From contig CAUZRD010000045.1 in assembly GCA_963582255.1 (NCBI GenBank), positions 1-13,354 on the forward strand: a DNA stretch of 13,354 nucleotides, read 5' to 3'. Below, in pieces: positions 1 to 6,708 of this stretch. Both the position numbers and the translations under genes were made by a program. A model generated the notes under the pieces. That model had not been told where the DNA came from, did not search any database, and was given only the letters and a program-made list of their open reading frames with translations. The stretch is from CAUZRD01 sp963582255 (GTDB taxonomy: Bacteria; Pseudomonadota; Alphaproteobacteria; Rhizobiales; TMED25). The stretch's first letter is position 1, and every line of letters begins with the position of its first letter.

Positions 1-93
1 CGACTGAGAAAAATAGAACTGCTTGTTGCGGCTGATCCGACTGCAAGAAAAAATAGGGGTGTAGATAAAAGGCGAGGGAAAAAACGCAAGTGA
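1..93 (+). CDS. Possible 3' end of a basic protein (partial, enters from left edge)
   Basis: Frame 1 is open from the first base for 30 codons and ends in TGA at 91-93. The residues are strongly basic at the end (tail GKKRK), with a short preceding stretch ELLVAADPTAR that could close a helix. A Lys/Arg-rich C-terminal tail is common in RNA-binding and ribosome-associated proteins, but nothing here identifies a family. The tail-to-tail arrangement with the minus-strand gene ending at 154 is compatible with a real gene end. A chance open stretch of this length is also quite possible, so this is only a candidate. Confidence 0.3.
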   Translation, partial: RLRKIELLVAADPTARKNRGVDKRRGKKRK

Positions 94-153
94 AACAAGC
101 ATAAAAACAGAAGGCACTGTGTGATTACTCAGAGTAATATAAACCGGCCGGCA

Positions 154-519
154 TCATATCAGGGCAGTGAAGGCAACTTTCTCTCGTCCTTCACACCTAA
201 TCGCATAAAATGCATTCAATTGGCCGGTGCGGGCTGAATAATCTCCAATAGTGCGGGTGGCCAATACAGGCTGAGTAGAAAATCCGCGCACATCTTTAAA
301 TCCATTCAAACGACAGAACCTGGTTGCGGTCATCGTAGGATTTGCAGGGTTTTCAACGGTAAAATGCACATCGACCCGCCGCCCCTCAATGCGCGGCGTG
401 ATGAAAGATCTGGCCGACACAGCATCAGGAGGTGTATCAGCGCGCACGATCTGCTGTCCGGTAAATCCGGTTACCAAAACAATAAGTGCGAGTGAGAAGA
501 GGGAGCTTGCTTTTATCAT
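154..519 (-). CDS. Small secreted (periplasmic) protein of unknown function
   Basis: I do not recognise this 121-residue protein. The N-terminus is a good Sec signal peptide: a Lys at position 3, a hydrophobic core (FSLALIVLVTGF) and a plausible signal peptidase I site after VRA, about residue 27. The mature part is about 94 residues, beta-rich in appearance, with two cysteines (in RFCRLNGF and IRCEG) that could form a disulfide in the periplasm. There is no lipobox and no second membrane segment. The ATG at 517-519 is preceded by AGGTG about ten bases upstream, a usable ribosome binding site. It stands alone, divergent from the SDR gene, with about 220 bases between the two start codons. The coding call rests mainly on the signal peptide. 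Confidence 0.65.
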   Translation of the reverse strand: MIKASSLFSLALIVLVTGFTGQQIVRADTPPDAVSARSFITPRIEGRRVDVHFTVENPANPTMTATRFCRLNGFKDVRGFSTQPVLATRTIGDYSARTGQLNAFYAIRCEGREKVAFTALI

Positions 520-740
520 CTTAAATCATCACCTGTTCGAGTGCGGCATTTGGATCGTGTTCTTGACGCTAGAATCTCGCCATACGCTCGATTGTGTTGT
601 GCTCCACATCACAAAATGGCGTGTTGTAGGATTTTCTTTTTAGTTTGAAAGCGGTGATGGATTTTTTAGTTCATAAAATTGGTTGTTTTGGCCAGTTTTG
701 GCGATATTCTGGTCCAGAACATTTACTAAGGTCGCAAGAG

Positions 741-1469
741 ATGGATGCAAGAAAAATAGCGTTGGTTACCGGTGCGGGTCGGAGGATAGGGCGTGCTATT
801 GCGTATAATCTGGCGCTAAATGGCTGGAATATTTTGGTGCATTATTACAAATCTTTTGAAGAGGCAGAGGAAGTTGTTCGTGAGATCAGAGCCTTTGGAT
901 GCGAAGCTAGCGCGATCAAAGCTGACCTTAGCGATGCACACGAGTGCGATGGATTAATTGATAAAGCAGTCGACATGCTTGGACAGCTTTCGCTCTTAGT
1001 CAATTGTGCATCGGTATTCACTCCCGATAACGCCCAAACCATGACGGCAGAAAACTTCGATCTTCAGATGAGCGTCAATGCACGCGCGCCACTGCAACTT
1101 TCCAGAGATTTTGCCACACAAATCGATGCTGATAGCCAAGGTAATATTATCAACATCATAGATCAGCGAGTATGGCGTCTTACGCCCTATTATATGAGTT
1201 ACACCGCCAGCAAATTTGCACTGTGGGGTACCACCAAAACACTGGCACAGGCACTGGCTCCAAAGGTAAGAGTCAATGCAATCGGCCCCGGCCCAACACT
1301 CGCAAACGAGCGTCAAACCAATGACGAGTTCGCCGCAGAAGTTGACGCAACTCTGCTCGGCAACGGACCGCAATTATCTGAATTTGGACACGCCATCCGT
1401 TTTATCGTCGATACCCCATCCATGACCGGACAAATGATTGCTCTCGATGGCGGGCAACATCTGTCCTAG
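741..1469 (+). CDS. SDR oxidoreductase, FolM/PTR1-like pterin (dihydrofolate/dihydromonapterin) reductase
   Basis: A 242-residue classical-length short-chain dehydrogenase. The cofactor motif is TGAGRRIG (residues 10-17), which fits the TGxxxRxG form of pteridine reductases and suggests NADPH use. NCAS (88-91) takes the place of NNAG, and Asn113 is the helix-4 Asn. The active site has Tyr154 and Lys158 (YTASK). Thirteen residues before the Tyr lies Asp141 rather than the usual Ser, the arrangement of Leishmania PTR1 (Asp181/Tyr194) and E. coli FolM. The C-terminus (ALDGGQHL) also resembles FolM. By family knowledge it would reduce dihydrofolate, dihydrobiopterin or dihydromonapterin in the cytosol. 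The exact substrate is inferred. An upstream in-frame TTG at 645 would add 32 residues unlike any SDR, so the ATG at 741 is preferred (AAGG nine bases upstream). It lies 118 bases ahead of uvrC and may be cotranscribed. Confidence 0.85.
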   Translation: MDARKIALVTGAGRRIGRAIAYNLALNGWNILVHYYKSFEEAEEVVREIRAFGCEASAIKADLSDAHECDGLIDKAVDMLGQLSLLVNCASVFTPDNAQTMTAENFDLQMSVNARAPLQLSRDFATQIDADSQGNIINIIDQRVWRLTPYYMSYTASKFALWGTTKTLAQALAPKVRVNAIGPGPTLANERQTNDEFAAEVDATLLGNGPQLSEFGHAIRFIVDTPSMTGQMIALDGGQHLS

Positions 1470-1587
1470 CGCACTCCTGATAACATCGCCGGTGATGAGC
1501 GCTCAGGCGCAATAAAACCCTGGTTGAACTTGAGTGGAGGGCACGTAGCGACCAAATGAAACAATTCGTGATAGAGTCTAAAACTGC

Positions 1588-3468
1588 ATGCCAGAAAAGC
1601 TAGAAATAGAAGAGAAAAACGGTATTACGCAGCTGCACGGCGTTAATGTTATTAAGACAGCCGTCACTAACCTGCCGTTGGGATCTGGCGTCTATCGTAT
1701 GATTGGAGATCGTGACGAGATTCTCTACGTCGGAAAGGCGCGCAATCTCAAAAAGCGTGTTCAAAGCTACACCCGAACCAATGGCCACTCCAATCGTATT
1801 GCACGGATGATCCATGAAACCCGGTCAATGGAATTTGTTATTACCGGGTCAGAAACCGAGGCGTTGCTTCTAGAAGCTAATCTTATCAAACGATTGAAAC
1901 CACGATACAATGTGGTGTTGCGCGATGACAAAACCTTCCCACATATTTTGATCAATCGTGAGCATGAAGCGACCCGGATAGTAAAACATCGTGGTGCACG
2001 TTCACAAAGGGGTGACTATTTTGGGCCATTCGCTTCGGCCGGAGCGGTGAACAGAACGATCAATGCCCTGCAGCGTGCCTTTTTGATCAGATCATGCTCG
2101 GATTCAGTCTATGTCAGCCGTACCCGTCCGTGTTTGTTATTCCAGATCAAGCGCTGTTCAGCACCATGTACCGGCGAGATATCAATCTCAGATCATGAGA
2201 AGCTTGTGAATGAGGCACGCGAATTTCTTACTGGTAAAAGCAAGTTCGTGAAAAATGACCTTTATCATCATATGCAGACGGCTTCCGAAGCTCTCGATTT
2301 TGAACGTGCTGCACGCTACCGAGACCGTCTTGCAGCATTATCTCAGATTCAATCGCATCAGGGAATCAACACGAAAACCATCACTAATGCCGATGTTTTC
2401 GCTGCGCACCAAACGGGTGGGCTATTCTGCATCCAGGTATTTTTTTTTCGTGCTGGGCAAAACTGGGGCAACCGAGCATATTATCCCCGCGCGGACAAAT
2501 CGCTTGAGATAGAAGAAGTTCTTGATGCTTTCATTGCTCAGTTTTATGATGCGCGCCAGGCTCCGGAGATGATTCTTATATCTCATAATTTTCCATCACG
2601 AGTACTTCTAAGTGATGCACTCAGCGTACGTGAAGAGCGTCGCATTCAAATTCTGGTACCGAAACGCGGTGAGAAGCGTGAAGTGGTGGTGCATGCTCTT
2701 GCTAATGCAAGCGAGGCCTTGGCACGCCATCTGGCCGATTCGGCCTCTCAGCAAAAACTGCTTGCCGGCCTTGCCAACACCTTCGATCTTGACGCTCCGC
2801 CAACACGTATTGAAGTCTATGACAATAGCCATCTAGGCGGAACCCTTGCCCTTGGTGCCATGATCGTCGCGGGACCTGACGGATTTGAAAAAGCACATTA
2901 CCGCAAGTTCAACATTAAATCGGAAAACCTTGCGGCGGGCGATGATTATCAAATGATGCGTGAGGTACTAACCCGCAGATTTAAAAGGCTTATCACCGAT
3001 GATAGCTATGCCATCTGGCCAGATCTGATCATCGTTGACGGCGGCGCCGGACAACTCTCGGTAGCGCAAGGCGTAATGGCTGAGCTTGGGATCGATGCCC
3101 TGAAAATCATCGCGGTGGCCAAAGGCCCAGACCGTGATGCAGGCCGTGAAAGATTTTTTATGCCAGGACGCGAGGCATTTCGTCTGGAACCACGTGATCC
3201 AGTCCTTTACTACGTGCAAAGGCTGCGCGATGAAGCCCATCGTTATGTCATTGGAGCCCAACGCGGACGGCGTAAAAAGGCAATAGGAGGATCACTTTTG
3301 GATGATATCTCTAGTGTAGGCGCCAAACGGAAAAGTGCTTTGTTAAAATATTTTGGAACTAGCCGCGCAATTAGTCGAGCGGCACAATCGGATCTAGCCG
3401 CAGTTCCCGGCGTTAGTACCAAATTGGCGAAAAAGATCTATGACCACTTTAATGAACAAAATGACTAA
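1588..3468 (+). CDS. uvrC: UvrABC system protein C (excinuclease subunit)
   Basis: UvrC makes the dual incisions on either side of a DNA lesion in nucleotide excision repair after UvrA/UvrB loading. The 626-residue protein has all the domains: an N-terminal GIY-YIG nuclease (GVYRM at 34-38, YVGKARNLKKRV at 47-58, ETEALLLEANLIK at 89-101); four Cys (170, 182, 190, 194) with the spacing of the [4Fe-4S] ligands reported in E. coli UvrC; a UVR UvrB-binding helix pair (about 226-256); an RNase H-like endonuclease domain with probable catalytic residues Asp412 (VYDNSH), Asp484 (VDGGAGQL) and His551 (DEAHRYVI); and a C-terminal helix-hairpin-helix (about 570-623). The ATG lacks a clear Shine-Dalgarno, but the N-terminal length is normal. 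Codons 285-287 (FFF) form a run of nine T at 2440-2448. The end overlaps pgsA. Confidence 0.97.
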   Translation: MPEKLEIEEKNGITQLHGVNVIKTAVTNLPLGSGVYRMIGDRDEILYVGKARNLKKRVQSYTRTNGHSNRIARMIHETRSMEFVITGSETEALLLEANLIKRLKPRYNVVLRDDKTFPHILINREHEATRIVKHRGARSQRGDYFGPFASAGAVNRTINALQRAFLIRSCSDSVYVSRTRPCLLFQIKRCSAPCTGEISISDHEKLVNEAREFLTGKSKFVKNDLYHHMQTASEALDFERAARYRDRLAALSQIQSHQGINTKTITNADVFAAHQTGGLFCIQVFFFRAGQNWGNRAYYPRADKSLEIEEVLDAFIAQFYDARQAPEMILISHNFPSRVLLSDALSVREERRIQILVPKRGEKREVVVHALANASEALARHLADSASQQKLLAGLANTFDLDAPPTRIEVYDNSHLGGTLALGAMIVAGPDGFEKAHYRKFNIKSENLAAGDDYQMMREVLTRRFKRLITDDSYAIWPDLIIVDGGAGQLSVAQGVMAELGIDALKIIAVAKGPDRDAGRERFFMPGREAFRLEPRDPVLYYVQRLRDEAHRYVIGAQRGRRKKAIGGSLLDDISSVGAKRKSALLKYFGTSRAISRAAQSDLAAVPGVSTKLAKKIYDHFNEQND

Positions 3469-4063
3469 CCCCATCATAAAGCGAGGGCAAGCGCGCATTC
3501 TCCAGCTTCCAAATATTTTGACCATCGGACGTATAACCGTGGTACCGCTAATTGTCGCCTGCCTACTCATTGATGGGACTGCTGCACGCTGGACCGCGCT
3601 AGCACTTTTTATCTGCGCTGCTCTCACAGACTATGGCGACGGCTATCTGGCGCGGCGTCTGTCCCTGCACTCCGCCTTCGGCACGATGCTTGATCCAATC
3701 GCGGATAAGCTACTAGTTTCAGCTTTGCTAATCATGCTAGTTGGCGATGGAACTATTTCAGGTGTTCACATGGTGGCGGCAGTGATCATTCTAGCTCGTG
3801 AAATTCTTATTTCTGGACTGCGTGAATATCTAGCCGGCGTTAAGTTTGAAATGCCTGTGAGCTGGATGGCTAAATGGAAAACCGCCACTCAGCTGATTGC
3901 ACTAGCATTTTTGTTGTTCACATTACCTGGCAATACCGAGACCAATCCGCTGGCAGTCGTTGGGACCGGATTGTTATGGGTTGCAGCTCTTCTTACGCTC
4001 ACCACCGGTTATAACTATATGAAATTGGGTATGGCTCGCGTCATTGCGGAGGACGATCAATGA
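3461..4063 (+). CDS. pgsA: CDP-diacylglycerol--glycerol-3-phosphate 3-phosphatidyltransferase
   Basis: PgsA is an inner-membrane enzyme that converts CDP-diacylglycerol and glycerol-3-phosphate to phosphatidylglycerophosphate, the committed step to phosphatidylglycerol and cardiolipin. The CDP-alcohol phosphatidyltransferase signature is complete: TDYGDGYLARR, then eight residues to Gly, then DPIAD, matching D-x2-DG-x2-AR-x8-G-x3-D-x3-D. Several hydrophobic segments follow (for example MVAAVIILA and LIALAFLLF). In-frame ATGs lie at 3440, 3452 and 3461. The last gives 200 residues and starts MTNPI close to the conserved LPNILTIGR segment, overlapping the uvrC stop by 8 bases, and is chosen here. 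None has a strong Shine-Dalgarno, so translation probably depends on coupling to uvrC. The uvrC-pgsA pairing is widespread in proteobacteria. Confidence 0.93.
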   Translation: MTNPIIKRGQARILQLPNILTIGRITVVPLIVACLLIDGTAARWTALALFICAALTDYGDGYLARRLSLHSAFGTMLDPIADKLLVSALLIMLVGDGTISGVHMVAAVIILAREILISGLREYLAGVKFEMPVSWMAKWKTATQLIALAFLLFTLPGNTETNPLAVVGTGLLWVAALLTLTTGYNYMKLGMARVIAEDDQ

Positions 4064-4311
4064 AACTGAGGTATTTCGCCTGGGTGCGCGAGAAAACCGG
4101 CGTTTCAGAAGAAGAGATTGATCTTCCCGCCAACGTTGCAACCGTTAGTGATGTAATTGCTTGGCTTAAAACTCGAGGGCCAGAGTTTGAGCATGCGTTT
4201 AAGAACTCAGAGGCCGTCCGGGCAGCTATTGATATGAGCCATGTTGAACAGACCCACAGCGTGAGTGACGCTCATGAGATTGCGTTTTTTCCTCCGGTAA
4301 CTGGCGGATAG
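4060..4311 (+). CDS. moaD: Molybdopterin synthase small subunit (sulfur carrier)
   Basis: MoaD is a ubiquitin-fold sulfur carrier. Its C-terminal Gly is adenylated by MoeB and thiocarboxylated, and it then donates sulfur to precursor Z in the MoaD-MoaE synthase to form molybdopterin. The 83-residue protein has the usual size, the beta-grasp opening (MKLRYFAWVREKTG, typical of MoaD) and ends exactly in the required Gly-Gly (FFPPVTGG). The start overlaps the pgsA stop in ATGA, and GGAGGA lies a few bases upstream inside pgsA, so it is translationally coupled and well initiated. moaE follows after four bases. Confidence 0.95.
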   Translation: MKLRYFAWVREKTGVSEEEIDLPANVATVSDVIAWLKTRGPEFEHAFKNSEAVRAAIDMSHVEQTHSVSDAHEIAFFPPVTGG

Positions 4312-4315
4312 CAGA

Positions 4316-4765
4316 ATGATCCGGGTTCAAGAGCAAGATTTTGACATCAAAACAGAGATCAATGCGGCAACAGGTATGAGTAAGGATGTCGGAGCAGTAG
4401 TTAGCTTCACCGGCATTGTGCGCAGCGATGACGGCCTAACAGCGATGACACTTGAGCATTATCCAGGTATGACCGAGCGAGAGCTCAACCGGATTGCCCT
4501 GCTCGCCAAGACCAAATGGCCGCTACAATCTGTCCGGATTATCCACCGGATTGGACGATTAACACCAGGTGAAAATATTGTGCTAGTGGTGACGGCATCA
4601 CGGCACCGTCAGGCGGCCTTCAATGCTGCTAATTTTCTAATGGATTACCTGAAAACTGACGCACCCTTTTGGAAATATGAGGAACGCGGTAGGGATGCTC
4701 TGTGGATTGAACGACGCACCAGCGATGAAAATGCTCGCGCGCGGTGGGAGCAGATAGAAGATTAG
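4316..4765 (+). CDS. moaE: Molybdopterin synthase catalytic (large) subunit
   Basis: MoaE binds precursor Z (cPMP) and, with two thiocarboxylated MoaD, inserts the dithiolene sulfurs to give molybdopterin. At 149 residues it has normal length. Visible active-site features are the FTGIVR segment (31-36), SRHRQAAF (95-102, with the substrate-binding His-Arg pair) and DYLKTDAPFWK (110-120). The two Lys there, 113 and 120, correspond by their seven-residue spacing to Lys119 and Lys126 of E. coli MoaE. It is the last gene of the run and stops only 11 bases before the end of the convergent ilvE, leaving no room for a conventional terminator outside coding sequence. Other cofactor genes (moaA, moaC, moeB) are not in the window. 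Confidence 0.96.
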   Translation: MIRVQEQDFDIKTEINAATGMSKDVGAVVSFTGIVRSDDGLTAMTLEHYPGMTERELNRIALLAKTKWPLQSVRIIHRIGRLTPGENIVLVVTASRHRQAAFNAANFLMDYLKTDAPFWKYEERGRDALWIERRTSDENARARWEQIED

Positions 4766-4776
4766 TTTGCAAAAAA

Positions 4777-5676
4777 CTACTCAGCAGCGGCGGTTGCGTC
4801 ACTCTCCGGCTGAACTTCGGTCAGATACTTATCCATCAAGGTTTCAGTAATGCAACCTGGCGTGAAGCTATACTCACCAATTTGCGAAACCGGTGTTACC
4901 TCAACAGCTGTACCCGTCAAAAAACATTCTGAAAAATTGGCCATTTCTTCAGGCATAATCGCCCTCTCGACGACCTCAAACCCGCATCTTCCGGCAAGAT
5001 AGATCACGGTACGACGGGTGATTCCATCGAGGAAACAATCTGGGGTTGGCGTATGGATAACACCATCACGAATGAAGAAAACATTCGCACCGGTTGCCTC
5101 AGAAACCTGTCCACGATAATCGAGCATCAGTGAATCGGCGTATCCAGTCCGCTCAGCTTCGTGTTTCGAAAGAGTGCAAATCATATAAAGTCCAGCAGAT
5201 TTGGTATCACACGGGATGGTATCAGGAGCCGGCCGGCGCCAAGGCGACATCATCAGCCTGATTCCCTTCAACCGCTCGGCCGGATCGAAATAAGATGGCC
5301 ACTCCCAAGTCGCGATGGCAAGGTGAATGAAGGCATCCTGTGCCGAAACTCCCATCATTTCCGATCCGCGCCAAGCAATCGGGCGTACGTAACCATCGAC
5401 GATATTGTTGGCCTGAACAGTTTCCTCGCAAGCGCTATCAATATCTTCGACAGAATATGGAATTTTCATATCCAACGTCTTGGCGGAATGGAACAACCGT
5501 CTGGTATGCTCAGTTAGTTTAAAAATTCGGCCGCCATAGACCCGCTCACCTTCAAAAACAGCGCTCGCGTAGTGAAGTGCATGACTGAGAACATGAAGCG
5601 TAACGCCAGACCATTCGACGAGGTTACCATCATACCAAATACGGCCATCTCGTTGATCGAATGGTTCCCCGGGCAT
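4777..5676 (-). CDS. ilvE: Branched-chain amino acid aminotransferase (fold type IV PLP enzyme)
   Basis: IlvE carries out the last step of leucine, isoleucine and valine synthesis and the first step of their breakdown, exchanging the amino group with 2-oxoglutarate/glutamate. The 299-residue protein has the class IV landmarks: FEGERVYGGRIFKLTEHTRRL (41-61, subgroup I BCAT-like); the PLP Lys159 in DTKSAGLYM (compare E. coli Lys160); Glu194 in SEATGANVF contacting the pyridine nitrogen; and TGTAVEVTP (254-262) near the phosphate. Length and motifs favour BCAT over D-amino acid aminotransferase or aminodeoxychorismate lyase. The ATG at 5674-5676 is preceded by AAGGGAGA about seven bases upstream, a strong ribosome binding site. 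It is divergent from the PetP-like regulator, sharing a 223-base intergenic region. Regulation by that neighbour is possible but not shown. Confidence 0.94.
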   Translation of the reverse strand: MPGEPFDQRDGRIWYDGNLVEWSGVTLHVLSHALHYASAVFEGERVYGGRIFKLTEHTRRLFHSAKTLDMKIPYSVEDIDSACEETVQANNIVDGYVRPIAWRGSEMMGVSAQDAFIHLAIATWEWPSYFDPAERLKGIRLMMSPWRRPAPDTIPCDTKSAGLYMICTLSKHEAERTGYADSLMLDYRGQVSEATGANVFFIRDGVIHTPTPDCFLDGITRRTVIYLAGRCGFEVVERAIMPEEMANFSECFLTGTAVEVTPVSQIGEYSFTPGCITETLMDKYLTEVQPESDATAAAE

Positions 5677-5899
5677 ATGGTTCTCCCTTACTCACCCTTA
5701 AGTTCCGCGCCACTCGCTCAGCAATAAAGTAGTCTTCCTTTACCTCACACTGCATCACGGCTTATATCAATACAAATGGCCATTGGAGTATGGCTTATTG
5801 AGAATTTATTTGGCCACGACTTTCGGCTACTCCGCACTCCAGAAGGTAAGGCGTACAGAGTATTTAATATGCGTATCAAGCCATAAAAAATGTGTCAAC

Positions 5900-6439
5900 A
5901 TGACTGACATAATTCCACCGCAGCTTAAAGGCGGAACCTCGAAAACTCACAACGCCGTTCAGCGTACAACGCACGGCGAGAACGAGGATAATACGCACTT
6001 TGAACTGATGGAACTATTATTCTTCGCCTATCGAGATTTTATCTCTGACCCCGATCAAATTCTTCAAAACTATGGATTTGGGCGGGCACATCATCGAGTG
6101 CTGCATTTTGTGCTGCGGCATCCTGGAATCCGTATAGCCGAGCTCCTCGATATTTTAAAAATCACTAAGCAAAGTCTCGCGGGAGTTCTTAAACAGCTCA
6201 TCAATGAGGGGTTTGTGTATCAACGAGAAGGCGACAATGATCGGCGTCAGCGCTTGTTATATGTGACCAACAAAGGGCAAAAACTCACCATTTCCTTGGC
6301 TGAGCCGCAATTGCGACGCATCAATCTAGCGCTAGAAAAATCTGGGAAAGAAAGCAAAGATCATCTGCGCGTTCTGCTGCATAATCTAATCAACGCCTCA
6401 GAGCAGGAGCAGGTCAAACGTTGGATCGGGCGGGAATAG
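5900..6439 (+). CDS. petP: MarR-family transcriptional regulator, PetP-like
   Basis: A 179-residue winged-helix regulator. After a polar N-terminus of about 33 residues comes a dimerisation helix with ELMELLFFAYRDF (35-47), then NYGFGRAHHRVLHFV (57-71). The HTH is at about 78-105 (AELLDILKITKQSLAGVLKQL), the wing has the MarR signature DNDRRQRLLYVT (112-123), and the dimer helices are C-terminal. The FGRAHHRVLHF and ITKQSLAGVL segments are what I recall of the PetP branch, first described next to the response regulator PetR in Rhodobacter capsulatus. The symbol is therefore by family resemblance. In-frame sequence extends upstream to 5783, but those 39 residues do not resemble the family, so the ATG at 5900 is used even though its ribosome binding site is weak. 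The gene is divergent from ilvE. No petR follows; the next gene is convergent. Confidence 0.85.
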   Translation: MTDIIPPQLKGGTSKTHNAVQRTTHGENEDNTHFELMELLFFAYRDFISDPDQILQNYGFGRAHHRVLHFVLRHPGIRIAELLDILKITKQSLAGVLKQLINEGFVYQREGDNDRRQRLLYVTNKGQKLTISLAEPQLRRINLALEKSGKESKDHLRVLLHNLINASEQEQVKRWIGRE

Positions 6440-6560
6440 ATGACATGTCCGATGCACGGCTCAATGACGGGAATATATCTTGCGTGATGATGCAAATCAT
6501 GTGGTCGTGGTTGAAATACCTTAACCATTTTGAACATGCTTGAGCATTCGGAAGGGACAA

Positions 6561-6659
6561 ATGACCGGCTTAAAATTGATCTTCAGCTTGATCACTTCCG
6601 AAAATGACTGTGAGTCAATTATCATTCCACATCTGATATCGACTTTGGCAAAATCATAA
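6561..6659 (+). CDS. Candidate 32-residue small ORF in the convergent gap (weak)
   Basis: This is the only open frame in the 269-base gap between petP and the TetR-like gene with an initiation signal. GGAAGGGA precedes an ATG by four bases, and the frame runs 32 codons to TAA. The product would start MTGLKLIFSLIT and has one short hydrophobic stretch and one Cys. Thirty-three bases before the end of that ribosome binding site lies TTAACCAT (6521-6528), a sequence known as a CtrA-type half site in alphaproteobacteria. No family is recognised, and an ORF of this size easily arises by chance. Confidence 0.15.
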   Translation: MTGLKLIFSLITSENDCESIIIPHLISTLAKS

Positions 6660-6708
6660 AAGGCTATGGATAGGGAAAAACCATTTCTTACGATGACGCA
6701 AGACCGTG

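Noticed and set aside
124..138. ATTACT-CAG-AGTAAT hairpin between the left-edge fragment and the secreted-protein gene
   Set aside because: Only 6 bp, AT-rich, and no T-run on either strand, so too weak to call a terminator.
389..643. An 84-codon plus-strand open frame opposite the secreted-protein gene and its upstream region
   Set aside because: It overlaps the better supported minus-strand gene, shows no domain or signal and has no clear ribosome binding site.
645..740. Upstream in-frame extension of the SDR from TTG 645
   Set aside because: The extra 32 residues do not resemble SDR N-termini. The ATG at 741 puts the cofactor motif at the normal distance from the start.
1496..1505. Palindrome TGAGCGCTCA between the SDR gene and uvrC
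   Set aside because: Ten-base palindromes are expected by chance at this scale. There is no loop and no T-run, so no terminator, and no known operator matches.
5783..5899. Upstream in-frame extension of the PetP-like gene
   Set aside because: The added 39 residues look like translated promoter region between divergent genes. The family N-terminus fits the ATG at 5900.
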